Origin: Sodalis sp. dw_96
Lineage (GTDB): Bacteria; Pseudomonadota; Gammaproteobacteria; Enterobacterales; Enterobacteriaceae
Length of the DNA stretch: 64,000 nt
Assembly (NCBI RefSeq): GCF_018449575.1
Contig: NZ_JAAVUT010000021.1
Coordinates: 1-64,000, forward strand
Direction of reading: 5' to 3'
Shown here: in pieces, positions 49,346 to 58,992 of the stretch
Position numbering within the stretch: position 1 is the stretch's first letter
Layout: each line of letters starts with the position of its first letter
The notes under the pieces: generated by a model
The model's database searches: none
What the model saw: only the letters and a program-made list of their open reading frames with translations
Told to the model about the DNA's origin: nothing
Translations under genes and position numbers: made by a program

Positions 49346-51115
49346 GTGAGATTATTTGCACAACTAGGTTGGTACTTCCGTCGCGAATGGCGACGTTATC
49401 TGGGATCGGTTGCTCTGCTGATCGTCATCGCCGTTTTACAGCTGATCCCGCCCAAATTGGTGGGCGTAATTGTGGATGGCGTAACCGAACACCGGGCGTC
49501 AAACCGCATGATCATGCTGTGGATCGGCGCCATGACCCTTACCGCGGTGATGGTTTACCTGCTGCGCTATGTCTGGCGCATATTGTTATTCGGTGCGTCA
49601 TATCAATTGGCGGTCGAACTGCGCGCGCGTTTCTACCGGTTGCTCAGCGGCCAGTTGCCCGGCTTCTATTTGCGCCATCGTACCGGTGATTTGATGGCCC
49701 GCGCCACCAACGATGTGGATCGGGTGGTGTTTGCCGCTGGGGAAGGGGTACTGACCTTGGTGGATTCGCTGGTGATGGGCTGCTCGGTACTGGTGGTGAT
49801 GAGCGTCCAGATCAGTTGGCAGCTCACGCTGCTTTCCCTGGTGCCGATGCCGATTATGGCGCTGATTGTCAAACATAATGGCGATGAGCTGCATCGGCGT
49901 TTCAAATCGGCGCAGGCGGCGTTCTCTTCTTTGAATAATCAGACCCAGGAAAGTCTCACCGGTATCAGAATGATCAAGGCTTTTGGCCTGGAAGATTACC
50001 AGTCGGATCGATTCGTACAGGTGGCCGCCGAAGCCGGCTCGAAAAATATGCGGGTGGCGCGCATTGACGCCCGTTTTGATCCGACCATTTATCTGACGGT
50101 GGGTTTCTCTAATTTGCTGGCCATTGGCGGCGGCAGCTGGATGGTGATGCAGGATCTGCTGACCCTCGGTCAACTCACCAGTTTTATCATGTATCTGGGG
50201 CTGATGATTTGGCCGATGCTGGCACTGGCCTGGATGTTCAATATCGTCGAACGGGGCAGCGCCGCCTACAGCCGGATACGGCAAACCCTTGACGAGGCCC
50301 CTGAGGTCACAGACGGCGTCAGCGCGTTGCCCCCCGACCGGGGCACGCTGCAGGTGGATATCGGCAGTTTTACCTACCCTCATACCTTGCAGCCAACCCT
50401 GACCCAGATTCAACTGACGCTGTCGCCGGGTAAAATGCTGGGTATCTGTGGCCCCACCGGCGCCGGTAAAAGTACGTTGTTGTCGCTTATCCAACGTCAT
50501 TTCGATGTGACCCGCGGGGAAATCCGTTTCCACGGCATTCCACTGCCGTCCATCAAGCTTGATGAATGGCGCGGCCGCCTGGCGGTGGTCAGCCAAACCC
50601 CGTTCCTTTTTTCCGACACCGTGGCGCATAATATCGCCCTCGGCAGGCCGGACGCCACCCGCCGGCAGATTGAACAAGCGGCTGAACTGGCCTGTGTGCA
50701 CGATGATATCCTCCGGCTACCACAGGGGTACGAAACTCAGGTAGGGGAGCGGGGCGTAATGTTGTCCGGCGGCCAAAAGCAGCGTTTGTCCATTGCCCGG
50801 GCTCTGCTGCTGGAGGCGGAAATCCTGGTGCTTGACGATGCGCTGTCCGCTGTAGACGGGCGTACCGAACATACTATTTTGCGCAACCTGCGCCAGTGGG
50901 GCGAGGACCGCACCCTTATCATCATCGCCCATCGGTTGTCGGCGTTGCACGCGGCGGATGATATTCTGGTATTAGCCCATGGAACGGTCACCCAGCGGGG
51001 GCAACATCAGAGCCTGTTGCAACAGCCTGGCTGGTACCGGGATATGTTCCGCTACCAGCAGTTGGAGGCGGCCCTCACCGCGGATCCCGATGCGCCGGAG
51101 GTGGCCGATGCGTAA
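49346..51115 (+). CDS. mdlA: ABC exporter subunit MdlA
   Basis: A 589-residue half-transporter: six transmembrane helices (about 1-310) fused to an ABC ATPase with Walker [10 protein letters not shown] (about 374), signature [10 protein letters not shown] (about 475) and Walker [13 protein letters not shown]. The Walker B carboxylate is Asp instead of the usual Glu after LD, a feature of the degenerate half in MdlAB-type heterodimers. It starts at GTG 49346 (protein MRLFAQL, as in E. coli). mdlB overlaps its end by 8 nt. Confidence 0.95.
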   Translation: MRLFAQLGWYFRREWRRYLGSVALLIVIAVLQLIPPKLVGVIVDGVTEHRASNRMIMLWIGAMTLTAVMVYLLRYVWRILLFGASYQLAVELRARFYRLLSGQLPGFYLRHRTGDLMARATNDVDRVVFAAGEGVLTLVDSLVMGCSVLVVMSVQISWQLTLLSLVPMPIMALIVKHNGDELHRRFKSAQAAFSSLNNQTQESLTGIRMIKAFGLEDYQSDRFVQVAAEAGSKNMRVARIDARFDPTIYLTVGFSNLLAIGGGSWMVMQDLLTLGQLTSFIMYLGLMIWPMLALAWMFNIVERGSAAYSRIRQTLDEAPEVTDGVSALPPDRGTLQVDIGSFTYPHTLQPTLTQIQLTLSPGKMLGICGPTGAGKSTLLSLIQRHFDVTRGEIRFHGIPLPSIKLDEWRGRLAVVSQTPFLFSDTVAHNIALGRPDATRRQIEQAAELACVHDDILRLPQGYETQVGERGVMLSGGQKQRLSIARALLLEAEILVLDDALSAVDGRTEHTILRNLRQWGEDRTLIIIAHRLSALHAADDILVLAHGTVTQRGQHQSLLQQPGWYRDMFRYQQLEAALTADPDAPEVADA

Positions 51116-52892
51116 ATGGCAAACCCTGTGGCCCACCTTGAGACGATTGTTATCCTACAGCGCGCCCTACCGCAAATCCCTTATCCGGGCGGTGGTCATG
51201 CTGTGGCTGGCGGCGGCGGCGGAGGTGGCCGGGCCGGTGGTCATCAGTTATTTTATCGATCACGTGGTGCCGCTTAAACAATTCCCGGTGCTGCTGGTGA
51301 CGGGACTGGCCCTGGCGTATATCGCGCTGCAGCTTATTTCCGCGTCGCTGCGTTATTTTCAGTCCCTGCTATTTAACCGAACGGCATTGGACATTGTGCA
51401 ACAGTTGCGTACCGAAGTGATGGACGCCTCATTGCGACAGCCTTTGAGTACTTTCGACACCCAACCGGTGGGGCAGCTCATTTCGCGGGTCACCAACGAT
51501 ACCGAGGTGGTGAAGGATCTCTATATCACCGTGATGTCCACCTGGTTGCGCTGTATCGCGCTGGTCGTGGCGATGCTGGTGGCCATGTTCGCGCTCGACT
51601 GGCGCATGGCCTGCGTTGCCCTGGTCATCTTCCCGGTGGTGGCGCTGGTCATGTCCATATATCAATATTACAGCACGCCCATCGTTCGCCGTCTGCGCGC
51701 CTACTTGGCGGATATCAACGACGGATTCAACGAAGCCATCAGCGGCATGACCGTTATCCAACAATTCCGCCAGCAGCAGCGCTTCGGAAAAAAACTGGCG
51801 GATGCCAGCCACTCTCACTACCTGGCCCGTATGCAAACCCTGAGATTGGAGGGCTTTTTGCTGCGGCCGTTGCTGAGTTTGCTCTCCGCCCTGGTGCTGT
51901 GCGGCCTGTTGATGCTGTTTGGCTTTAGTCCGGTGGGTTCGGTGGGGGTAGGTGTATTATATGCATTTATCAACTATTTAGGCCGGCTGAACGAGCCGCT
52001 GATTGAACTTACCACGCAGCAATCCATGTTGCAGCAGGCGGTAGTGGCGGGGGAACGTATCTTCGAATTGATGGATGGCCGCCAGCAGCAATATGGCATT
52101 GATGATGCGCCGCTGTGCAGCGGGAGTATAGAGATCCGCGATCTGACCTTTGCCTATCGGGACGACACGTCGGTGTTAAAGCATGTCTCGCTTACCGTCC
52201 CGTCCCGCAGCTTTATCGCCCTGGTGGGACATACCGGCAGCGGCAAAAGCACCCTGGCTAATCTTATGATGGGGTATTACCGTATCGGCCAGGGGCGCCT
52301 GCTGCTGGACGGGCGTTCCATCGACAGTCTGTCGCACCGGGTGCTCAGGCAAGGGGTGGCCATCGTCCAACAGGATCCGGTGGTGATGGCGGATACGGTG
52401 TTCACCAATATTACCTTGGGGCGGGATATCACCGAGGCCCAGGTTTGGCGGGCCCTTGAACAGGTACAATTGGCCGAACTGGTGCGCGCGTTGCCCGACG
52501 GGCTGTATGCTGAGCTCGGCGAACAGGGAAATACGCTCTCGGTGGGGCAAAAGCAGCTGCTGGCGCTGGCCAGGGTCATGGTATTGACACCGGAGATCCT
52601 GATTCTGGACGAGGCCACGGCCAATATTGACAGCGGCACCGAACAGGCCATTCAACGGGCGCTGGCGACCATTCGCAGGCAGACGACACTGGTGGTCATC
52701 GCCCATCGTCTGTCCACCATTGTCGATGCCGATGAAATCCTGGTATTGCATCGTGGGGAAGCGGTAGAGCGCGGATCCCACGATTTCCTGCTGCGGCAGC
52801 AGGGACGTTACTACCAAATGTACCAGCTCCAACAGGCCGGCCGGGTCTTGTATTCCGGCGTTGGGGTCGCCCCCATTCCCAGACCGGTCTGA
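51108..52892 (+). CDS. mdlB: ABC exporter subunit MdlB
   Basis: A 594-residue half-transporter that should pair with MdlA. Six membrane helices (about 25-310) are followed by an ATPase with Walker [10 protein letters not shown] (about 377), signature [11 protein letters not shown] and the canonical Walker [13 protein letters not shown] containing the catalytic glutamate. The signature has V for the usual G. The ATG at 51108 lies inside the mdlA 3' end, so translation is coupled. An open frame upstream of 51108 overlaps mdlA and is not supported. Confidence 0.95.
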   Translation: MRKWQTLWPTLRRLLSYSAPYRKSLIRAVVMLWLAAAAEVAGPVVISYFIDHVVPLKQFPVLLVTGLALAYIALQLISASLRYFQSLLFNRTALDIVQQLRTEVMDASLRQPLSTFDTQPVGQLISRVTNDTEVVKDLYITVMSTWLRCIALVVAMLVAMFALDWRMACVALVIFPVVALVMSIYQYYSTPIVRRLRAYLADINDGFNEAISGMTVIQQFRQQQRFGKKLADASHSHYLARMQTLRLEGFLLRPLLSLLSALVLCGLLMLFGFSPVGSVGVGVLYAFINYLGRLNEPLIELTTQQSMLQQAVVAGERIFELMDGRQQQYGIDDAPLCSGSIEIRDLTFAYRDDTSVLKHVSLTVPSRSFIALVGHTGSGKSTLANLMMGYYRIGQGRLLLDGRSIDSLSHRVLRQGVAIVQQDPVVMADTVFTNITLGRDITEAQVWRALEQVQLAELVRALPDGLYAELGEQGNTLSVGQKQLLALARVMVLTPEILILDEATANIDSGTEQAIQRALATIRRQTTLVVIAHRLSTIVDADEILVLHRGEAVERGSHDFLLRQQGRYYQMYQLQQAGRVLYSGVGVAPIPRPV

Positions 52893-53005
52893 ACGGCGTT
52901 TTCCACCGTGATTTCCGTTTTTGCCCATCGGGCGGGTTGTATTGCCCGCCTATTTACATTTAGCCGCACCGCAATCGGGCATTCACCGCCAATCACCCGC
53001 CCCAA

Positions 53006-53042
53006 TGCACTTTTATCAGGCGTTACGCCTCTTTTTAGTGCA
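53006..53042. promoter_or_regulatory. Pair of inverted NtrC-type enhancer sites
   Basis: TGCAC...AGGCG (53006-53022) and, on the other strand, TGCAC...AGGCG (53042-53026) form two mirror-image 17-bp sites three bases apart. Both resemble the NtrC consensus TGCACN7GGTGCA with a weaker second half. They lie about 105 bp upstream of the sigma54 promoter of glnK, a typical enhancer distance. Confidence 0.6.
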
Positions 53043-53148
53043 TAACATCTCCCTCTCTTTGGACCCGACGCCGGGTAAAACAGGGTCCATACCTGCCCGC
53101 GCTCCCTAGGCAGGCATCGAAGGGTAAATTTTTATTTCAAAACATTTA

Positions 53149-53163
53149 TGGCACATGCTTTGC
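53149..53163 (+). promoter_or_regulatory. Sigma54 promoter of glnK-amtB
   Basis: TGGCAC, five bases ATGCT, then TTGC matches the sigma54 -24/-12 consensus exactly. It is 55 bp upstream of the glnK start codon, so the operon should respond to nitrogen limitation through NtrC. Confidence 0.9.
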
Positions 53164-53217
53164 TTTACTCAGGCGTAGTGGTCGCGAGTTCGGATCCAAA
53201 TTCTTGAGGGGGAGCAT

Positions 53218-53556
53218 ATGAAGCTGGTAACCGTGGTGATTAAACCATTCAAATTGGAAGACGTGCGAGAAGCGCTATCTGCTGTGGGTATTCAAGGGCT
53301 AACGGTCACCGAGGTAAAAGGGTTTGGACGGCAAAAAGGCCATGCTGAACTTTATCGCGGGGCTGAATACAGCGTTAATTTCCTGCCAAAAGTAAAAATT
53401 GATATTGCCATCGCCGACGATCAACTGGACGAAGTTATCGACGTCATCAGTAAAGCGGCTTACACCGGAAAGATCGGGGACGGCAAGATTTTTGTTGCGG
53501 AGTTACAACGGGTCATTCGTATTCGTACCGGCGAAACCGACGAAGCAGCACTTTAA
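53218..53556 (+). CDS. glnK: Nitrogen regulatory protein PII-2 (GlnK)
   Basis: A 112-residue trimeric PII signal protein that blocks the AmtB channel when nitrogen is plentiful. The T-loop RGAEYSVNFLPK carries the uridylylated Tyr51. The C-terminal ATP/2-oxoglutarate region TGKIGDGKIFV is intact. Length equals E. coli GlnK. A GAGGGGGAG site precedes the ATG, and amtB follows after 31 nt. Confidence 0.98.
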   Translation: MKLVTVVIKPFKLEDVREALSAVGIQGLTVTEVKGFGRQKGHAELYRGAEYSVNFLPKVKIDIAIADDQLDEVIDVISKAAYTGKIGDGKIFVAELQRVIRIRTGETDEAAL

Positions 53557-53587
53557 CGACCAGCGCGAATTTTGTGGATAGGGATGA

Positions 53588-54880
53588 ATGAAAATGAAGA
53601 AACTTGTCTCATTAACCGGCCTTGGGGCATTGGCACTGTTGCCAACATGGGCTATGGCCGCGACACCGGTTGTCGATAAGGCCGATAATGCGTTTATGAT
53701 GATTAGCACCGCTTTGGTGCTGTTTATGACTTTACCGGGTATCGCTTTATTTTACGGCGGCATGATACGTGCCAAAAACGTTCTGTCAATGCTGACCCAG
53801 GTTTCGGTGACCTTCGCCATGGTATGCGTACTGTGGATGCTTTACGGTTATTCACTGGCCTTCAGCGATGGCAACCCTTTCTTTGGCAGCTTTACCTGGG
53901 CCATGCTGAAAAATATTCCAATAACGGCATTGATGGGGACTTTCTATCAGTTGGTGCATGTGGCGTTCCAGTGCTCGTTCGCTTGTATCACCGTGGGCCT
54001 GATTGTCGGCGCGCTGGCGGAACGCATCCGGTTCTCCGCTGTTTTGATCTTTGTGGTGATCTGGCTGACGTTCTCTTATGCACCTATGGCGCATATGGTT
54101 TGGGCGGGTGGTTATCTGGCTTCCATGGGTGCGCTGGATTTCGCCGGTGGTACGGTGGTTCACATCAACGCCGCCAGCGCAGGGCTGATCGGTGCTTATA
54201 TGCTGGGCAAACGTGCGGGTTTTGGCCGAGAGTCTTTTAAACCGCATAATCTGCCGATGGTATTTACCGGTACCGCCATTCTGTATGTGGGCTGGTTCGG
54301 CTTCAACGCCGGTTCCGCCAGCGCTGCTAACGAAATCGCCGGCCTGGCGTTTATCAATACGGTGATGGCTACCGCCGGCGCCATCCTCTCCTGGGTCTTT
54401 GTAGAGTGGATGATTCGTGGCAAGCCGTCGTTGTTAGGCGCCTGTTCCGGTTGTATCGCGGGTTTGGTCGCCATTACGCCCGCCGCCGGTTTCGTTGGTG
54501 TCGGCGGTGCGCTGGTGATTGGCCTGGCGGGTGGTGTTGCCGGTCTGTGGGGTGTGGTGGCGCTGAAGAAATGGCTGCGTGTGGATGACGTTTGCGATGT
54601 GTTCGGCGTGCACGGCGTTTGCGGTATCACTGGTTGCTTGCTGACCGGCGTCTTCACCTCCGCTTCACTGGGCGGTGTCGGCTATGCGCAGGGCATGACC
54701 ATGGGTCATCAGCTTTGGGTGCAGCTTTATAGCGTGATTGTTTGTTTGATATGGTCCGGCGTGGTTGCCTTTGTCGGCTTCAAGATTGCCGATATCGCGG
54801 TGGGTTTGCGGGTTTCGGAAGAGCAGGAACGCGAAGGCCTGGATGTCAACAGCCATGGCGAAAGTGCTTACAACGAATAA
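53588..54880 (+). CDS. amtB: Ammonium channel AmtB
   Basis: A 430-residue membrane channel. A cleavable signal peptide (about 1-24, ending AMA) precedes eleven transmembrane helices. Family segments include FYGGMIRAKNVLSML, DFAGGTVVHINAASAGL (with the first pore histidine, about residue 193) and FGVHGVCGITGCLLTG (with the second, about residue 343). It is co-transcribed with glnK, whose product binds its cytoplasmic face. Confidence 0.97.
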   Translation: MKMKKLVSLTGLGALALLPTWAMAATPVVDKADNAFMMISTALVLFMTLPGIALFYGGMIRAKNVLSMLTQVSVTFAMVCVLWMLYGYSLAFSDGNPFFGSFTWAMLKNIPITALMGTFYQLVHVAFQCSFACITVGLIVGALAERIRFSAVLIFVVIWLTFSYAPMAHMVWAGGYLASMGALDFAGGTVVHINAASAGLIGAYMLGKRAGFGRESFKPHNLPMVFTGTAILYVGWFGFNAGSASAANEIAGLAFINTVMATAGAILSWVFVEWMIRGKPSLLGACSGCIAGLVAITPAAGFVGVGGALVIGLAGGVAGLWGVVALKKWLRVDDVCDVFGVHGVCGITGCLLTGVFTSASLGGVGYAQGMTMGHQLWVQLYSVIVCLIWSGVVAFVGFKIADIAVGLRVSEEQEREGLDVNSHGESAYNE

Positions 54881-54926
54881 TTCAAGCAGGGCTGGCCGGT
54901 ATAAGTTTACCGGCAAGTAACTGAAC

Positions 54927-54959
54927 CCGGGGCGTCTATATGACGCCCCGGTTTTTTTT
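54927..54959 (+). terminator. glnK-amtB terminator
   Basis: A perfect 10-bp stem CCGGGGCGTC / GACGCCCCGG with loop TATAT (54937-54941) is followed by eight T residues, 46 nt after amtB. Confidence 0.95.
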
Positions 54960-54970
54960 GCGGACAAATA

Positions 54971-55445
54971 GGGTCTCCCTTTAACACGTTCGCTGCACGT
55001 CCGGTGATAGCGGGCCGCGCTGTGGGGCGCTCGGGCAGGCGGAAAAACCACGCCTGCTTCGACCCTATTGACAGGGTCTCCCTTCAACACGGTCGCTGCA
55101 CGTCCGACGATCGCGGGCCTACCGCGTCATGGGGCGCTCGGGCAGGCGGAAAAACCACGCCTGCTTCGACCCTATTGACAGGGTCTCCCTTCAACACGGT
55201 CGCTGCACGCCCGACGATCGCGGGCCTACCGCGTCATGGGGCGCTCGGGCAGGCGGAAAAACCACGCCTGCTTCGACCCCATTGACACGGTCTCCCTTCA
55301 ACACGGTCGCTGCACGTCCGACGATCGCGGGCCTACCGCGTCATGGGGCGCTCGGGCAGGCGGCAAAACCACGCCTGCTTCGACCCCATTGACACGGTCT
55401 CCCTTTAACACGATCGCTGCACGTCCGACGATCGCGGGTCTTCCC
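54971..55445 (-). repeat. Tandem array of 107-bp units (array 2, inverted relative to array 1)
   Basis: Units start at 54971, 55074, 55181, 55288 and 55395 (spacing 103, 107, 107, 107), the last one partial. Read on the minus strand each unit matches array 1 (4961-5495) through GGTCGAAGC, the GCGTGGTTTTTCCGCC core and TAGGCCCGC. The hairpin stem here is GCAGGCG / CGCCTGC instead of GCGGGCG / CGCCCGC, so the stem differs by one compensated base pair. The array fills the gap between the amtB terminator and the tesB stop codon, again between convergent genes. The period is not divisible by three, so the apparent open frames are not genes. Confidence 0.95.
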
Positions 55446-55455
55446 ACTGCTTGGT

Positions 55456-56325
55456 TCAATCCGGTCCGTTGGTGCGGCGCATCACGCCTTCCTGGGCCGC
55501 CGATGCGATCAGTATCCCGTCTCGGCTGTAGAATTGCCCGCGGACATAACCGCGCGCTCCCGAGGAAGAGGGGCTTTTTATGGCATATAACAGCCAATCT
55601 TCGAGATTGAACGGTCGATGAAACCACATGGCGTGATCAATCGTGGCTATGTCCATGCCCGGTTCGAGAAAACCGACGCCGTGGGGCTGGAGCGCGGTGG
55701 GCAGAAAATTGAAATCGGAGATATAGCCCAGCAAACATTGATGGCTATGGATATCCGCGGGCATGGCACCGTTGGCACGTAGCCAGATATAGCGCTCGGG
55801 TTTTTCCAGTCGTCCTTTGACGGGATTATGGAAAATAACCGGACGTACCTCGAAGGGTTGTTCCCCGGATAATTTTTCCCGCAGCAACGGCGGCAGACTT
55901 TCAGTCAGCCGGTCTAAAATCTCCCTCTCCGACGGTAATCCCTCAGGTGGCGCCACCCGCGGCATGGGGTCCTGATGTTCAAATCCCTCTTCGGGATATT
56001 GAAAGGACCCGGTCATGGTAAATATTGTCTGTCCCATTTGTGAGGCTTCGACCCGGCGGGCGCTAAAATTATGACCGTCGCGCAGGTTCGCGACCTGATA
56101 CATGATTGGCTCATCACTGTTGCCGGGACGCAGGAAATAACAATGGAAAGAGTGCAGGATGCGGCCATCCGGCACGGTTTGTCGGGCGGCAAACAGCGCC
56201 TGGCCTACCACTTGGCCGCCAAATACGCGTTTGAGGCCTAAATCCTCGCTTTGACCGCGAAAAAGTCCTTCTCCAATATTTTCCAATGTCATCAGCGTCA
56301 ATAACTGATTAAGTGTGTGGCTCAT
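55456..56325 (-). CDS. tesB: Acyl-CoA thioesterase II
   Basis: A double-hotdog thioesterase of about 289 residues that hydrolyses medium- and long-chain acyl-CoA. The conserved segments [42 protein letters not shown] (catalytic Asp), [10 protein letters not shown] and AAQEGVMR (catalytic Gln) are present. I prefer the ATG at 56325 (MSHTLNQ, like E. coli); an ATG two codons upstream is equally possible, and neither has a clear ribosome-binding site. Its stop codon abuts the 107-bp array. Confidence 0.96.
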   Translation of the reverse strand: MSHTLNQLLTLMTLENIGEGLFRGQSEDLGLKRVFGGQVVGQALFAARQTVPDGRILHSFHCYFLRPGNSDEPIMYQVANLRDGHNFSARRVEASQMGQTIFTMTGSFQYPEEGFEHQDPMPRVAPPEGLPSEREILDRLTESLPPLLREKLSGEQPFEVRPVIFHNPVKGRLEKPERYIWLRANGAMPADIHSHQCLLGYISDFNFLPTALQPHGVGFLEPGMDIATIDHAMWFHRPFNLEDWLLYAIKSPSSSGARGYVRGQFYSRDGILIASAAQEGVMRRTNGPD

Positions 56326-56575
56326 AGGCATACCGCGTAAATATCAAAATGGATTAAGGATAACGTACAGGACGCTTAACCCCCGCCGTTCAATATGGGT
56401 CCGCCGCATCCTGGAGCGGGCAGAACCCCAATCAGTTTACCTGCGAAATTGGCTAACAGGAAAATATCAGGATCCTGTGCCATTATTAAAGCATTAGGTG
56501 GTATTAACCACTACGAATTCACCGCCAATATAAGTGGTGAAATGGTGAGCTGATAATAAGAAGGAGAGGTAAATC

Positions 56576-57136
56576 ATGAAACTCTGGCAAACAATCGGCG
56601 GGGTCATTTTTTTGGCAACGCTTTCCGGCTGTGCCGATAAAGGGCATCAAGTGGCGACTCCCGCGTTTAAAACTCCTGGTACGGCGGATGAGGCGCAAGC
56701 CATCAGACAGCCGGCGGTAACAGGTACCGTCTGGATCAGGCAACGTTTGGCCTTGCCGCCGGATGCGGTGTTAACCGTTACCTTATCCGATGCAAGTTTG
56801 TCCGACGTCCCCTCTACCGTGATCTCACAGCGTGTGATACGTACCGAAGGCAAACAGGCGCCGTTCAGCTTTGTGCTGCCGTATAATCCCACTGAAATCC
56901 AGGCCAATGCACGTATCCTGCTGAGCGCGGCCATTACCGTAAACGGACGCGTGGCGCTGATGACCGAGCAAGTGAAACCGGTGATTAATAACGGCGGCAC
57001 CAAGCAGGATCTGGTTCTGGTTCCGGCTGCATCGGTACCGTTGGCAACCCGACCCATGGCGGCCTCAACCGTGCCTTCCACGTCGCCGACGCAGGTAACG
57101 CCTTCAAGCAGCATCCCGGCACCTAATCAGCTTTAA
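56576..57136 (+). CDS. ybaY: YbaY family lipoprotein
   Basis: A 186-residue lipoprotein with lipobox LSGC (Cys19) and a beta-rich domain of the YbaY/type III secretion lipoprotein-chaperone-like family (TGTVWIRQRLALPPDAVLTV). The C-terminal 40 residues are low-complexity Pro/Ser/Thr. In E. coli ybaY is a sigmaS- and osmotically controlled gene of unknown role. A good AGGAGAGG site precedes the ATG. It is divergent from tesB. Confidence 0.92.
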   Translation: MKLWQTIGGVIFLATLSGCADKGHQVATPAFKTPGTADEAQAIRQPAVTGTVWIRQRLALPPDAVLTVTLSDASLSDVPSTVISQRVIRTEGKQAPFSFVLPYNPTEIQANARILLSAAITVNGRVALMTEQVKPVINNGGTKQDLVLVPAASVPLATRPMAASTVPSTSPTQVTPSSSIPAPNQL

Positions 57137-57199
57137 ACTGTAAGTCACTTGGGTTTGTGCCACACCACTGCCGGCAAAGAGTGCCCGCAGTGTGATGCG

Positions 57200-57514
57200 T
57201 TACCAGCGCCAGCGGTAACGGTCAAGGTCCACTTTACCCTGGTTGTCCATTTCAATGCCTTCTGCTTCCAGCGCCGTTTTTTGGCGCAGGAAGCCTTCTC
57301 CCGGCAGCGAGATGCCGCCATGCCGATTAAGCACCCGGTGCCAGGGCAGCTTTGTGCCCTGAGGCAAGCGGCTAAGGATGCCGCCTACTTGCCTGGCGGC
57401 GCGTGGCGAGCCGGCCAGAAGGGCTACGTCGCCATAAGTGGTTATACTGCCGGCCGGAATAGCGGCAATGATCTGGAATACCCGCTGACGAAAGGAATCT
57501 GTTGATTCATCCAT
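57200..57514 (-). CDS. atl: Alkyltransferase-like protein Atl (YbaZ)
   Basis: A 104-residue DNA-repair recognition protein related to O6-alkylguanine transferases. The active-site PCHRV of true transferases is PWHRV here, which defines the non-catalytic Atl group that flags alkylated guanine for nucleotide excision repair. The helix-turn-helix part contains GSPRAARQVGGILSRLPQG. It is shorter at the N-terminus than E. coli YbaZ (129) but has the complete domain. Confidence 0.93.
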   Translation of the reverse strand: MDESTDSFRQRVFQIIAAIPAGSITTYGDVALLAGSPRAARQVGGILSRLPQGTKLPWHRVLNRHGGISLPGEGFLRQKTALEAEGIEMDNQGKVDLDRYRWRW

Positions 57515-57642
57515 TATGCTGTAGCCAAAGATAACATTTACCCGTTTATGTTGGCATAAAAGTCATAGGCGGGGAAGATGGACATGGCTGGACCTCGGCT
57601 TTAGGATTTCGGCCAAGAAAGCAGCGCTTAAATTCTATCGGC

Positions 57643-57671
57643 TTGCAATTGGTGGGGGCATCATCGATAAT
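57643..57671 (+). promoter_or_regulatory. ffs promoter
   Basis: A -35 TTGCAA (57643-57648), 17-bp spacer and -10 GATAAT (57666-57671) are followed by a GC-rich discriminator GCCCCGCGC, as in stable-RNA promoters under stringent control. The predicted start near 57679 leaves a leader of about 24 nt before the mature 4.5S RNA, the length removed by RNase P in E. coli. A GGGGCAT / ATGCCCC inverted repeat (57655-57676) overlaps the -10 element. Confidence 0.75.
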
Positions 57672-57702
57672 GCCCCGCGCCTTAGAATTTAGGGCCGTCA
57701 AT

Positions 57703-57816
57703 GGAGGCTCTGTTGGTGCTCCCGCAACATTAACTTGTGAACTCGGTCAGGTCCGGAAGGAAGCAGCCGTAGCAGGCGTCGTGTGTGCCGGGATGTTGCT
57801 GGCGGGGCCTCCACCC
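57703..57816 (+). ncRNA. ffs: 4.5S RNA (bacterial signal recognition particle RNA)
   Basis: A 114-nt RNA, the same length as in E. coli. The apical SRP domain GGTCAGGTCCGGAAGGAAGC with the GGAA tetraloop and the internal loop AGCAG...GTGTGCCGGGATG are conserved. The 5' GGAGGCTC pairs with the 3' GGGCCTCC, a compensated change relative to E. coli GGGGGCTC/GGGCCCCC. It binds Ffh for co-translational membrane targeting. Confidence 0.98.
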
Positions 57817-58382
57817 ATTTCTCTTTGCAATAACTGCTTATATTCGTCTTGAGACACAGTGACGACTCATCCCGTTTTTTCATCGCGAAAGATGAGCATG
57901 CTAAACAGGAGTGTGATTTGCATGTTTATCACATCCAAATTTAAATTTCCCGGCTAAGGCAACGATGATTCCCGTCGTCTAAAGATATGCGTAGATTATA
58001 GGTGAGTGATTACCGTTTAACGAAGTCATAGCCTGTACATTATAGCTCTATGCCATATTACTCAGGCTTAATAGAATGTTTGGGATATATTGTCTATTAA
58101 ATTTTTTTCGGTGAATGTGCCTTTCGCAAAACGCTCAATAAAATTAACCACTGGTAAATCCCGTTTGAGCCATGCTTGATGCTGGTTAGGATTTTGGGTG
58201 TAATTTTTTTTTGGCGAGCGTCCTTTGCGCGAGGAAAGTGAAACGGGTTTTCATACAAATGAGCGGCGAATCAAATCACAAAAACATCACTTTTTATAAG
58301 GTTGATAGTGTAAGTATGACGGATCATTTATATGGATGAGGATATATAATAATGTTAATACTAAGTATCAGATAATGGGCAT
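57817..58382. other. Intergenic region between ffs and hha
   Basis: About 566 bp with no supported gene. A TTTCTCTTT stretch follows ffs but no strong terminator hairpin is visible. From about 58010 to 58370 the sequence is AT-rich with several T and A runs. A TGTGA / TCACA pair near 57912-57935 has a 12-bp spacer, too long for a CRP site. Confidence 0.45.
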
Positions 58383-58586
58383 TTATCGAACATACTTCCA
58401 TACAGACACCGGGACTTTATCATAGAGCTTGTCCATTGTCAGCTCAGCCAATCGATGATCGGCAGCGGAGTTGAATATCTCAAGCTCATCGTCGGACAGT
58501 TCGTATTTGTTCTTTTCAATCACACGCTCCAATGTCTCGAGGGTTCTGCATTTGCGCAGACGCATTAGATAGTCAATTTTTTTCAT
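58383..58586 (-). CDS. hha: Hha/YmoA-family modulator of gene expression
   Basis: A 67-residue nucleoid-associated protein that binds H-NS and tightens silencing of acquired and virulence genes. [27 protein letters not shown] and [19 protein letters not shown] are the family hallmarks. The length equals YmoA of Yersinia, and the start lacks the extra N-terminal residues of E. coli Hha. It lies 46 nt after tomB on the same strand, forming the conserved antitoxin-toxin-like pair. Confidence 0.96.
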   Translation of the reverse strand: MKKIDYLMRLRKCRTLETLERVIEKNKYELSDDELEIFNSAADHRLAELTMDKLYDKVPVSVWKYVR

Positions 58587-58632
58587 GATGGCCTTAGATG
58601 TTGAGTGGAATGTTAAAATATTATTTACTATT

Positions 58633-58992
58633 TCAAGAAATACAAAGTTCAGTCTCTGAGAATGTTCCGAATAAACGTGAACGGCTGGTGCGCCATCTCT
58701 GAACATCCAGGTTGTTGATACCGCAGCTGCTGAATAGCGTAAACGTATCATCCAAGAAAGATTCTACATGATCGGTAAGATCGCTTTCGTTATGATGTTT
58801 AAGCTTAAAACTCACCATATAAGAAGCAATATGATCAATTAATTCATTCATCTGCAAATTTATGGCGGAAGCGGGATCATTAACCCATCCATGGTAACTA
58901 TCACCAAGGCTGGCAATACCTTCATCATAAAGAGTAGCACAGAGGAATTTTAGTTGCGCAATATCATGTCTTTTGGGTGAATACTCATCCAT
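58633..58992 (-). CDS. tomB: Hha toxicity modulator TomB
   Basis: A 119-residue protein (E. coli TomB/YbaJ is 124) that counteracts Hha toxicity, possibly by oxidising it through an oxygen-sensitive interaction. The opening [18 protein letters not shown], followed by [12 protein letters not shown], and the C-terminal [14 protein letters not shown] are conserved. It is the first gene of the tomB-hha unit. Confidence 0.95.
   Translation of the reverse strand: MDEYSPKRHDIAQLKFLCATLYDEGIASLGDSYHGWVNDPASAINLQMNELIDHIASYMVSFKLKHHNESDLTDHVESFLDDTFTLFSSCGINNLDVQRWRTSRSRLFGTFSETELCIS

Noticed and set aside
54971-55450. Several overlapping open frames of 80-120 codons across array 2, encoding near-identical repeats.
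   Set aside because: The 107-bp period shifts frame every unit, there is no ribosome-binding site, and the conservation is at DNA/hairpin level, not codon level.
57912-57935. CRP-type site TGTGA...TCACA between ffs and hha.
   Set aside because: The half-sites are 12 bp apart; CRP needs 6.
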